A stretch of 5,251 nucleotides of DNA from DATARH01 sp036278835 (GTDB lineage Bacteria > Pseudomonadota > Alphaproteobacteria > ATCC43930 > CGMCC-115725), in the NCBI GenBank assembly GCA_036278835.1, contig DASUKH010000195.1, forward strand, positions 1 through 5,251, read 5' to 3'. Shown in pieces: positions 1 through 5,251 of the stretch (positions are counted from its first letter, which is position 1; each line of letters starts with the position of its first letter). The position numbers and the translations under genes are program-made. Below the pieces are notes generated by a model. That model saw only the letters and a list, made by a program, of their open reading frames with translations. It had not been told where the DNA came from and searched no databases.

Positions 1-66
1 CTGCTCCTCCAGCGCGAAGCCGCCATCGCCGCCCGCGAGGCGGGAAAGCAGGCAGCGGCCGGCTGA
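1..66 (+). CDS. 3' end of an unidentified gene (partial)
   Basis: Frame 1 is open from the window edge for 21 codons and ends in TGA (64-66), followed at once and in frame by TAA (67-69). Such a tandem stop is more typical of a real gene end than of a chance frame. The visible tail, LLLQREAAIAAREAGKQAAAG, is alanine-rich with alternating charges and would form an amphipathic helix. It is too short to assign a family. It would converge on the minus-strand kinase, with 44 bases between the stops. Other frames are also open here, as expected in GC-rich DNA, so the call rests on the stop arrangement and gene spacing only. Confidence 0.45.
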   Translation: MLLQREAAIAAREAGKQAAAG

Positions 67-85
67 TAAGTCGCATTCCTCGATG

Positions 86-107
86 GGCGTTTCGGCGCCG
101 GAACGCC
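86..107. terminator. Hairpin between convergent genes, possible bidirectional terminator
   Basis: GGCGTTTC (86-93) pairs with GGAACGCC (100-107) as an 8-bp stem with one G-U wobble, around the self-complementary loop GGCGCC. It lies between the stop of the upstream plus-strand gene and the stop of the minus-strand kinase, where a shared terminator is expected. Neither side has a T-run, so it is not a canonical intrinsic terminator. It may instead stop transcription weakly or protect 3' ends. Confidence 0.4.
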
Positions 108-110
108 GGA

Positions 111-2870
111 CTATTCGCCGACGTCGAGGGCGGCGCGCACCGCCTGTGCCAGATCGTCGGTGCGATACGGTTTCTGCAACAGGCGAAAACCGTTCGGCCC
201 GGCTCCGGGCGGCAGCGCCAGGGCATATCCGGACGTAAGCAGTACCTTGATCCCCGGGCAAAGCACGCGGGCGCGCCGCGCCAGCTCGTCACCGCTGATC
301 CCATTCGGCATCACCAGATCGCTGAACAACAGGTCGATCGGCCCACCGCTTTGCAGTTCGTCAAGCGCCGCCGGCCCGTCGCCGGCGGTCCGGACCCGGT
401 AGCCCAAGATTTGCAGGCGCTCGGCTGTCAGGTCGCGCACCGCCGCCTCGTCCTCGACGACCAGAATGGTTTCGTCGCCACCGGCGACCTTGGCGGGCTT
501 CTTCGCTCCGACCGAGGCCTCGCCGCAATCCGCCACCGCGACCGGCAGGTAAAGCGAGACCGCGGTGCCGATTCCGGGGGTCGAGCTGATCCGCACGTGC
601 CCGCCGGACTGACTGACGAAGCCGTAGACCTGACTGAGACCCAGCCCGCTGCCGCGCCCGACCTCCCGTGTCGTATAGAAGGGCTCGAAGACGCGCTCGA
701 GGACCTCCGGCGGCATGCCAATCCCGGTGTCGCGCACGAGGATGCGGACGAACGGCCCGTCGGCCGGCGCCGCGGCGGCCTCCGGCCCGGCGGGGGCGGA
801 GGCGGCATTCTGCGTCTCGATCGTCAGCACGCCGCTGTGCGGCATCGCCTCGCGCGCATTGACGACGAGGTTGAGGAGGGCAGCCTGAAATTGCGTCGGA
901 TCGATGCGGCAAAGCGCCCTATCGGCGTCCAGGACCAGACGCAATTCGACGGTCTGGCCGGCGGCGCGCCGCATCAGATCGTCGAAATCACCAATCAGCC
1001 GGTTCAGATCGACGATTTCCGGCCGCAGGTTCTGGCGGCGCGCGAAGGCAAGCAGCGAACTGACGAGGTGTGCCCCCTGCTCGGCGCCACTCTCCGCCAT
1101 CTCGATCAGGCGCCGACCGGCCGCGTCGTGGATATGGGCGTGCAAGAGTTCGAGATTGCCGATGATGATCGTCAGCAGATTGTTGAAATCATGCGCGACG
1201 CCGCCGGTCAGCTGGCCGATTGCCTCCATGTGGCGGGCCTGCTGGAGCGCCGAGACGGCGCGCTCGCGCTCGGCCATCTCGTCGCGCAGACGCCGGTTGG
1301 CGACCTGCAAATCCTCGGTGCGTTCGTCGATCAGCAGCTGCGCCCGCCGGGCCTGACCGCTGCCGAGCATCAACAGCGCCCCCAAGAGGCCGGTGCTCAA
1401 CAGGCCGGCGAGCAGCACGGCCCCGCTCTCCCACCGCCGGTGCCGGACGCGATAGGCGGCGGTCGGAGCGGTCTGCACGACATAGTGTCGACCGCCGAAC
1501 GGGAAACCCGCGGCGAGAGCGGGCTTGGCGGCGGCCGGGGTCAGATCGTCGAACAGCGGCGGCTGGCGATCCACCGCATCGAAAAACCGGACCCGCAGGA
1601 TCGACTGGAGCGGCGCCAGGAGGCCCTCGGTGAAGGTGCCCATGCGCAGTACCACGAGCACCACCCCCCGCCCGTTCGGCCCGTTCGGCACCGCGGCAAT
1701 CAGCAGGATGCCGGTCTGATGGCCGTGCTCCTGGACCAGCCTGATGGGCGCGGTCGCGGTCACCTCGCCGCTGGCGATCGCGCGCTCGATGGCCGCCCGC
1801 CGGTCGGGGTTGGACGCGAGGTCGTAGCCCACGGCCTCGGTATTGCCGGCGAGCGGTTCGAGGTAGGTAACCGGATAATAGAAGGCATGGTGCGCCATCG
1901 GCTGCATGCCGCGCGCGCCGTGCCCGGTGATGTCGAAGCCGGGAATCTGGGCGCGCTGCGCGGCGATAAATGCGGCTCTGTCGGCATCGGCGACGCGCGG
2001 TGCCCACTCGACCGCCTGGATCGTCGAAAAGCGCCGCAGCAGTTTTTGTACGAGGACGTGAAAATCCTGGCGCGAGACCGGGCTGTGCAGGGCGCCGAAG
2101 GCGCTGCCGAGCTGTTCCAGAAAAGCGCTCTGCTCGGCGAGGCTGGCTTGCGCCACATCGGCGAGGTGCTGCGAGCGGACGCGGAATTCGAGCAGCGACT
2201 GGTTGCTCTCCCAGTTGCTGATCCGGCTGAAGATCGCCACGAAGACCGCAAACACCAGCACGATCGGTACGGCGATATAGGGACCGCGGACCCGCCACGA
2301 GGCGCGCGGCTCGCCGATCAGGGCCAGCATCAGCGGCACCACGACGATGACGCCGAGCGTGTCGCCGATCCACCACACGAACCAGTTGCTCGACAGCTCG
2401 GCGGTCGCGATCATGCCGAGCGCCCAGACGCCGGATAGGGCGAGCGTCGCGCTGATCAGGCAGGCAATCGGGCAGACAATAAAGAAGCGAAGCACGTCGC
2501 GCACATTGTCGAGATGCGCGGGGTAGCCAACGGCGCGCCACAGCAGCCGGCCGCCAACCGCCGCCTGCACCGTCGCGGCGGCCGCGATCATCAGATCGAC
2601 AGCGATCTCCGGCCAGCCGAGATGGCCGCGCGCAAGATTGATCCACAGGTAGAGCGCGAACTCGCCGAAAAACGTCGCCGGCAGCGCGACCCGGCCCAGG
2701 ATCAGCACACCGCCGATGGCGATCCCGGCCGGCGGGAAGATTGCGGTCGCATAGCCGGGCGGGACGGCAAGCAGCAGCCCGAGCCGGCCGATCAGCACAT
2801 AGCTCGCGATCAGGCCGAATAAAACGGCCAGCGAGCGTGCCCAGCCGCGGCGCGACACGAATCCCCGCAT
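111..2870 (-). CDS. MASE1-CHASE hybrid sensor histidine kinase/response regulator
   Basis: This encodes a 919-aa inner-membrane hybrid kinase that would sense an unknown signal, autophosphorylate on His and pass phosphate to its own receiver. Domains in order: multi-pass hydrophobic MASE1 sensor (about 12-215); CHASE-type extracytoplasmic sensor (about 220-480, with EWAPRV at 288-293 and YYPVTYLEP at 331-339); a further membrane helix (483-502); a coiled-coil linker (508-545); HisKA with H-box GGVAHDFNNLL, phospho-His about 560; HATPase_c with N-box around N671, DTGIGM (714-719) and GRGSGLGL (738-745); C-terminal receiver with acidic E806/D807, phospho-Asp D851 in FSDLVMP, T879 and K900 in KPY. 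All catalytic residues are present. The frame stays open 99 codons further upstream (to 3167), but that part is non-membrane, low-complexity and antisense to the riboswitch. The ATG at 2870, directly before the first membrane helix, is therefore preferred. Its SD is weak (GAGG about 13 nt upstream), so the exact start is uncertain. No HPt or cognate regulator lies nearby, and the signal cannot be named. Confidence 0.9.
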   Translation of the reverse strand: MRGFVSRRGWARSLAVLFGLIASYVLIGRLGLLLAVPPGYATAIFPPAGIAIGGVLILGRVALPATFFGEFALYLWINLARGHLGWPEIAVDLMIAAAATVQAAVGGRLLWRAVGYPAHLDNVRDVLRFFIVCPIACLISATLALSGVWALGMIATAELSSNWFVWWIGDTLGVIVVVPLMLALIGEPRASWRVRGPYIAVPIVLVFAVFVAIFSRISNWESNQSLLEFRVRSQHLADVAQASLAEQSAFLEQLGSAFGALHSPVSRQDFHVLVQKLLRRFSTIQAVEWAPRVADADRAAFIAAQRAQIPGFDITGHGARGMQPMAHHAFYYPVTYLEPLAGNTEAVGYDLASNPDRRAAIERAIASGEVTATAPIRLVQEHGHQTGILLIAAVPNGPNGRGVVLVVLRMGTFTEGLLAPLQSILRVRFFDAVDRQPPLFDDLTPAAAKPALAAGFPFGGRHYVVQTAPTAAYRVRHRRWESGAVLLAGLLSTGLLGALLMLGSGQARRAQLLIDERTEDLQVANRRLRDEMAERERAVSALQQARHMEAIGQLTGGVAHDFNNLLTIIIGNLELLHAHIHDAAGRRLIEMAESGAEQGAHLVSSLLAFARRQNLRPEIVDLNRLIGDFDDLMRRAAGQTVELRLVLDADRALCRIDPTQFQAALLNLVVNAREAMPHSGVLTIETQNAASAPAGPEAAAAPADGPFVRILVRDTGIGMPPEVLERVFEPFYTTREVGRGSGLGLSQVYGFVSQSGGHVRISSTPGIGTAVSLYLPVAVADCGEASVGAKKPAKVAGGDETILVVEDEAAVRDLTAERLQILGYRVRTAGDGPAALDELQSGGPIDLLFSDLVMPNGISGDELARRARVLCPGIKVLLTSGYALALPPGAGPNGFRLLQKPYRTDDLAQAVRAALDVGE

Positions 2871-3037
2871 AAGCTTGGCTAGGCCTCTGCCTGTGTTAAG
2901 ACCCGATTCGCATGCCTGCGGCACAAAAGCGCCCGACCCGGTCCGCGTTGCCAAGGTGCAGATGGTTTGCGCAGGCAGCTCGCGGGACCGCCGGGCGGCG
3001 CGAAATTGGCAACGGGCTGGCCCCCGGACCTTGAGGA
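2871..3037. other. Divergent intergenic region between kinase and gcv leader
   Basis: No gene is supported here. The stretch must hold the kinase promoter (minus strand) and the upstream part of the gcv promoter (plus strand). I see no convincing -35/-10 pair for the kinase: a TTGTGC-like hexamer followed by CTTAACA on the minus strand is badly spaced. The clearest structure is a 9-bp inverted repeat, listed separately. Confidence 0.5.
2946..3014. repeat. Separated 9-bp inverted repeat, possible operator pair
   Basis: CGTTGCCAA (2946-2954) and TTGGCAACG (3006-3014) are exact reverse complements with 51 bp between them, about 60 bp centre to centre. Each arm contains a TTGnCAA half-palindrome. 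The position, between divergent genes and just upstream of the gcv leader, would suit a pair of binding sites for a dimeric regulator or a looping operator. A chance repeat in GC-rich DNA is also possible, and no known regulator motif is recognised. Confidence 0.3.
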
Positions 3038-3046
3038 TGCTACATA
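3038..3046 (+). promoter_or_regulatory. Putative extended -10 promoter of the gcv operon
   Basis: TGCTACATA fits an extended -10 element (TGn followed by a TATAAT-like TACATA at 3041-3046). Seventeen bases upstream, TGGCCC (3018-3023) would be a poor -35, which suits an extended -10 promoter. Transcription would start near 3052-3054, about ten bases before the first riboswitch helix. That placement is the main support. Promoter consensus in this organism is not known. Confidence 0.35.
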
Positions 3047-3063
3047 AGGGCGCCGAATGCACG

Positions 3064-3156
3064 CCCGCAGGAGAGGTCGCCCGTCGCCCGGAAAGGCGGC
3101 GGTGCGGCGCCGAAGGAGCAACCGCCCCGGAAACTCTCAGGCAAAAGGACTGCGGG
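3064..3156 (+). ncRNA. Glycine riboswitch, aptamer 1
   Basis: This is the first aptamer of a tandem glycine riboswitch. P1 closes perfectly with CCCGCAG (3064-3070) against CTGCGGG (3150-3156). The conserved core is intact: GGAGAGG at 3070-3076, GCCGAAGGAGCAA at about 3109-3121, and AACTCTCAGGCAAAAGGAC at 3132-3150, which matches the family signature closely. A linker of only about eight bases (GGGGGAAGG region) joins it to aptamer 2, as is usual for the cooperative tandem form. It lies in the untranslated leader upstream of gcvT, the classical location. Confidence 0.95.
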
Positions 3157-3164
3157 GGGAAGGG

Positions 3165-3274
3165 CACTCTGGAAAGCGGCGGCCCGGGTCACATATGCCT
3201 GGCCGCACACCGAAGGAGTAAGCCGTGCGTCCCTGGCGGACGCGCGGTGAATCTCTCAGGGCCACGACAGAGGG
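3165..3274 (+). ncRNA. Glycine riboswitch, aptamer 2
   Basis: This is the second glycine aptamer. P1 is CTCTG (3167-3171) with CAGAG (3268-3272), possibly extended outward. The conserved core reads CTCTGGAAAGC (from 3167), CACCGAAGGAGTAA (3208-3221) and AATCTCTCAGG (3250-3260). It differs from aptamer 1 in having a 10-bp peripheral hairpin, 3223-3232 with 3238-3247 (one G-U pair, loop CTGGC), and a shortened GCCACGACAGAG segment in place of the GCAAAAGGAC of aptamer 1. Both are familiar variations for second aptamers. It ends one or two bases before the hairpin that masks the gcvT ribosome-binding site, so it is well placed to control that hairpin. Confidence 0.93.
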
Positions 3275-3275
3275 G

Positions 3276-3317
3276 GCATCTCCCGGGCGCAATCCGCGTC
3301 CACCCGGTCGGAGATGC
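3276..3317 (+). promoter_or_regulatory. Putative riboswitch expression platform: SD-masking hairpin
   Basis: GCATCTCC (3276-3283) is perfectly complementary to GGAGATGC (3310-3317). An alternative pairing extends the stem inward with CCGGG/CCCGG across a 3-base bulge. The 3' arm holds the only SD-like GGAG before gcvT (3310-3313) and the ATG at 3314. When formed, the hairpin would hide the ribosome-binding site. No U-tract follows, so a transcription terminator is unlikely. I infer control of translation initiation. Family knowledge says glycine usually turns gcv expression on, but the direction cannot be proved from the sequence. Confidence 0.6.
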
Positions 3318-4519
3318 GTCCCGTGCCTGAGGTTTCCGAGTCCCCGCCGTTGCGGCACACCCCGCTCTTTCAACTGCACCGCGCCCGCGGCGCCCGCATG
3401 GTGCCGTTCGCTGGCTACGACATGCCGGTGCAGTACCCCTCCGGCATCATCGCCGAGCATCTCCACACCCGCGCCCATGCCGGACTGTTCGATGTCTCGC
3501 ACATGGGCCAGATCCGCCTTGTCGGCGACGGCGCAGCGCGCGCCTTGGAAGCGCTGGTCCCCGGCGATATCCAGGGCCTGCAGCCGGGGCGGATGCGCTA
3601 CACGCTGCTGCTCGAAGAGCGCGGCGGGATTCTCGACGATCTGATGGCGACACGCACCGCGGACGGGGTGGCGCTGGTCGTCAACGCGGCGTGCAAAGAG
3701 GCCGATCTCGCCCATTTGCGGGCGCGGCTCGACCGCGCGGTCGCGATCGAACCCGATTTCGAGCGCGCCCTGCTCGCCTTGCAGGGACCGGAGGCGGCCG
3801 CGGTACTGGCGCGCTTCGCCCCCGAGGCGGCGCGGATGCCGTTCATGAGCGCCGCCGCGATCGAGATTGCCGGGGTGCATTGCCACGCGACCCGCTCGGG
3901 CTATACCGGCGAGGATGGGTTTGAGCTGTCGGTCGCGGCGGCGGATGCGATGGCAGTCGCCGAGGCCCTCCTGAACCAGCCGGAAGTCATGCCGATCGGT
4001 CTCGGCGCGCGCGACACGCTGCGCCTCGAAGCCGGGCTGTGCCTCTATGGCCACGACCTCGACGAGACGACGACCCCGATAGAGGCGTCGCTGGCCTGGA
4101 CGATCCCCGCCCGCCGCCGCGCCGAGGGCGGCTTTCCCGGCGCCGAGATTATCCGCAGGCAGCTTGCGGAAGGGCCGGCGCGTCGGCGCGTCGGCATCCG
4201 CCCAGAAGGCCGTGCGCCCGCGCGCGAGGGCACCGTGGTCACCGATCCGGCGGGACGCCCGCTCGGCAGCGTCACCAGCGGCGGGTTCGGCCCCTCGGTC
4301 GGCGCCCCGATCGCGATGGGCTATGTCGAATCCGCGCATGCCGATGCGGGCACGCCGCTCGCCCTCGTCGTGCGCAATGTGCCGCGGCCGGCGCGGGTCG
4401 CGCCGCTGCCGTTTGTCCCGACCCATTACTACCGCCCCCTCCCCAACCCTCCCCCGCAAGCGGGGGAGGGAAGGGTGGGGGCCGGGGGCCGCAAGCCCCA
4501 ATCAGGAGGAAACCAATGA
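3314..4519 (+). CDS. gcvT: Aminomethyltransferase (glycine cleavage system T protein)
   Basis: The T protein transfers the methylene group from aminomethyl-lipoyl H protein to tetrahydrofolate, releasing ammonia and giving 5,10-methylene-THF; it is cytoplasmic. Numbered from the ATG (401 aa): RMVPFAGYDMPVQYP (28-42), FDVSHMGQI (59-67), the GGILDDLM motif (104-111) with the catalytic Asp, SGYTGEDGFEL (195-205) for folate binding, GARDTLRLEAGLCLYGHDLD (231-250), and a C-terminal barrel ending at VAPLPFVPTHYYR (about 374). Normal family length is about 360-375. Residues 375-401 are a foreign-looking tail, PLPNPPPQAGEG..., encoded by a palindromic repeat. The start is uncertain: ATG 3314 lacks a spaced SD, whereas GTG at 3323 lies nine bases after GGAG (3310-3313) and gives a 398-aa protein. 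The stop overlaps the gcvH start as ATGA. Expression is under the upstream glycine riboswitch. Confidence 0.97.
   Translation: MRPVPEVSESPPLRHTPLFQLHRARGARMVPFAGYDMPVQYPSGIIAEHLHTRAHAGLFDVSHMGQIRLVGDGAARALEALVPGDIQGLQPGRMRYTLLLEERGGILDDLMATRTADGVALVVNAACKEADLAHLRARLDRAVAIEPDFERALLALQGPEAAAVLARFAPEAARMPFMSAAAIEIAGVHCHATRSGYTGEDGFELSVAAADAMAVAEALLNQPEVMPIGLGARDTLRLEAGLCLYGHDLDETTTPIEASLAWTIPARRRAEGGFPGAEIIRRQLAEGPARRRVGIRPEGRAPAREGTVVTDPAGRPLGSVTSGGFGPSVGAPIAMGYVESAHADAGTPLALVVRNVPRPARVAPLPFVPTHYYRPLPNPPPQAGEGRVGAGGRKPQSGGNQ
4436..4482. repeat. C/G-rich palindromic repeat at the 3' end of gcvT
   Basis: A 10-bp perfect stem, CCCTCCCCCG (4447-4456) with CGGGGGAGGG (4461-4470), encloses the loop CAAG. 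Outside an AA/AA internal loop the pairing resumes with C-rich 4436-4444 against G-rich 4473-4481. This layout resembles the short, dispersed palindromic intergenic repeats common in alphaproteobacterial genomes (from general knowledge; copy number here is unknown). It lies in the gcvT reading frame after the expected protein end. A smaller hairpin, GGGGC (4485-4489) with GCCCC (4495-4499), follows just before the gcvH SD. Confidence 0.75.
4504..4509 (+). promoter_or_regulatory. Strong Shine-Dalgarno site of gcvH
   Basis: AGGAGG is a full consensus SD six bases before the ATG at 4516. It lies inside the last codons of the extended gcvT frame and fixes the gcvH start. The hairpins immediately upstream leave it exposed. 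Confidence 0.85.
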
Positions 4520-4893
4520 GCGCCACGCGGTTCACGAAGGACCACGAATGGGTCCGCCAGGAAGGCGATGTCGCGGTGGTCGGCATCACCGATTTCGCCC
4601 AGGAGCAGCTCGGCGATGTGGTTTATGTCGAGCTGCCGGAAATCGGTCGCCGGCTCGCGCAAGGAAGTGAGGCGGCGGTCGTCGAATCGGCAAAGGCGGC
4701 GAACGAGATTTATGCCCCGGTATCGGGCGAGGTCGTCGCGGTCAACGACGAGTTGCTCGGCGATCCGGCCAAGGTCAACGCCGACGCGCAGGGCGACGGC
4801 TGGTTCATCAAGATACGGCTCGGCGATCCGAAGGAAATGGACACGCTGATGGACGAGGCGGCCTATGACGCCTTTGTCGCGGAGCAGCGCTGA
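4516..4893 (+). CDS. gcvH: Glycine cleavage system H protein (lipoyl carrier)
   Basis: This 125-aa protein is full length for the family. It carries the lipoyl arm that shuttles aminomethyl intermediates between P, T and the L protein (dihydrolipoamide dehydrogenase). The N-terminus RFTKDHEWVR (5-14) and ITDFAQEQLGDVVYVELPEIG (24-44) are typical. The lipoylated lysine is K60 in VVESAKAANEIYAPVSGEV, followed by NDELLGDPAKVNADAQGDGW and FIKIRL, both standard for H proteins. The ATG start is set by the AGGAGG six bases upstream. It overlaps gcvT by 4 nt (ATGA) and its TGA overlaps the gcvPA ATG by one base, which suggests translational coupling in a single operon. Confidence 0.98.
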   Translation: MSATRFTKDHEWVRQEGDVAVVGITDFAQEQLGDVVYVELPEIGRRLAQGSEAAVVESAKAANEIYAPVSGEVVAVNDELLGDPAKVNADAQGDGWFIKIRLGDPKEMDTLMDEAAYDAFVAEQR

Positions 4894-5251
4894 TGCGCTA
4901 TTTGCCGCTGACCGACGCCGACCGCAAGGACATGCTGGCGGCGATCGGCGCCGCCTCAATAGAAGACTTGTTCGCCGACGTGCCGGCATCGGCGCGGCGT
5001 GAGGGGCTCCTAGACCTGCCGCGGGCGATGGGCGAGATCGAGGTCGAGCGCCGCCTCGCTGCGATGGCGGCGAAGAACCTCAGCGCCGGCGCGGCGCCAT
5101 GCTTTCTGGGCGCCGGCGCCTACCGCCATCACGTGCCGGCCGCGGTCGATCACCTGATCCAGCGCGGCGAATTCCTGACCTCGTACACCCCGTACCAGCC
5201 CGAATTGGCGCAGGGGACGCTGCAATATCTCTACGAATTCCAGACCCAGGT
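4893..5251 (+). CDS. gcvPA: Glycine dehydrogenase (decarboxylating) subunit 1, N-terminal part
   Basis: The frame opens at ATG 4893 and runs off the window; 119 complete codons are visible. MRYLPLTDADRKDMLAAIG, then SIEDLFADVPASAR (22-35), then FLGAGAYRHHVPAAVDHL (71-88) and EFLTSYTPYQPELAQGTLQ (93-111) match the first subunit of the two-subunit P protein. That protein is the PLP-dependent enzyme that decarboxylates glycine and loads the aminomethyl group on H protein. The PLP lysine is known to lie in the second subunit, so gcvPB is expected just downstream. The start is supported by GGAG (4881-4884) eight bases upstream and by the one-base TGATG overlap with gcvH. The short, direct N-terminus without a long leader also fits GcvPA rather than full-length GcvP. 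Confidence 0.95.
   Translation, partial: MRYLPLTDADRKDMLAAIGAASIEDLFADVPASARREGLLDLPRAMGEIEVERRLAAMAAKNLSAGAAPCFLGAGAYRHHVPAAVDHLIQRGEFLTSYTPYQPELAQGTLQYLYEFQTQ

Noticed and set aside
351..2438. 695-codon plus-strand open frame antisense to the kinase
   Set aside because: Its product is Arg/Asp/Gly/His-rich without recognisable motifs, and it exactly shadows a kinase with intact catalytic motifs on the other strand. Long antisense frames are expected at this GC content.
2875..3330. 151-codon plus-strand frame over the leader, possible leader peptide
   Set aside because: It runs through both aptamers and has no SD or recognisable product. The conserved RNA elements explain the sequence.
4447..4470. 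Intrinsic terminator or CRISPR-like repeat at the gcvT-gcvH junction
   Set aside because: The hairpin lacks a U-tract and lies inside a tightly coupled operon. It is a single palindrome, not a spaced array.
3137..4501. 454-codon minus-strand open frame antisense to gcvT and the riboswitch
   Set aside because: Low-complexity Arg/Gly/Ala product with no domain signal, mirroring the real gcvT frame and crossing a structured RNA leader.
4039..4515. Upstream in-frame extension of gcvH (ATG 4039)
   Set aside because: The extension overlaps the gcvT 3' half out of frame and is Arg/Pro-rich. The consensus SD and the conserved H-protein N-terminus place the start at 4516.

Overview
The window is GC-rich DNA of alphaproteobacterial character. 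This rests on its strong G/C third-position bias, the glycine decarboxylase P protein encoded as separate subunits (the first gene here is gcvPA, not full-length gcvP), a hybrid kinase with an alphaproteobacterial-style H-box, and a C/G-rich palindromic repeat of a type common in that class. Order and genus cannot be fixed from the sequence.

Layout: (1) bases 1-66 hold the last 21 codons of an unidentified plus-strand gene ending in a tandem TGA TAA stop. (2) A short convergent gap (67-110) contains a hairpin. (3) Bases 111-2870, minus strand, encode a large membrane hybrid sensor kinase (MASE1, CHASE, HisKA, HATPase_c, receiver; 919 aa from the chosen start). (4) Bases 2871-3313 are a divergent intergenic region. 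It carries a separated 9-bp inverted repeat, a possible extended -10 promoter, and a complete tandem glycine riboswitch followed by a hairpin that would mask the gcvT ribosome-binding site. (5) Bases 3314 (or 3323) to the window end are the glycine cleavage operon gcvT-gcvH-gcvPA. Its genes overlap by 4 nt and 1 nt, and gcvPA is cut by the window edge.

The right half is one functional unit. Glycine is sensed by the two aptamers in the leader, which set expression of the T, H and P proteins. P decarboxylates glycine onto the lipoyl arm of H, and T passes the one-carbon unit to tetrahydrofolate. The divergent kinase has no visible functional link to glycine metabolism and may simply be a neighbour. 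No new biological system is evident. The most notable local features are the apparent SD-masking expression platform with a start-codon ambiguity, and a palindromic repeat at the 3' end of gcvT that seems to have replaced its stop codon and added a 27-residue tail.
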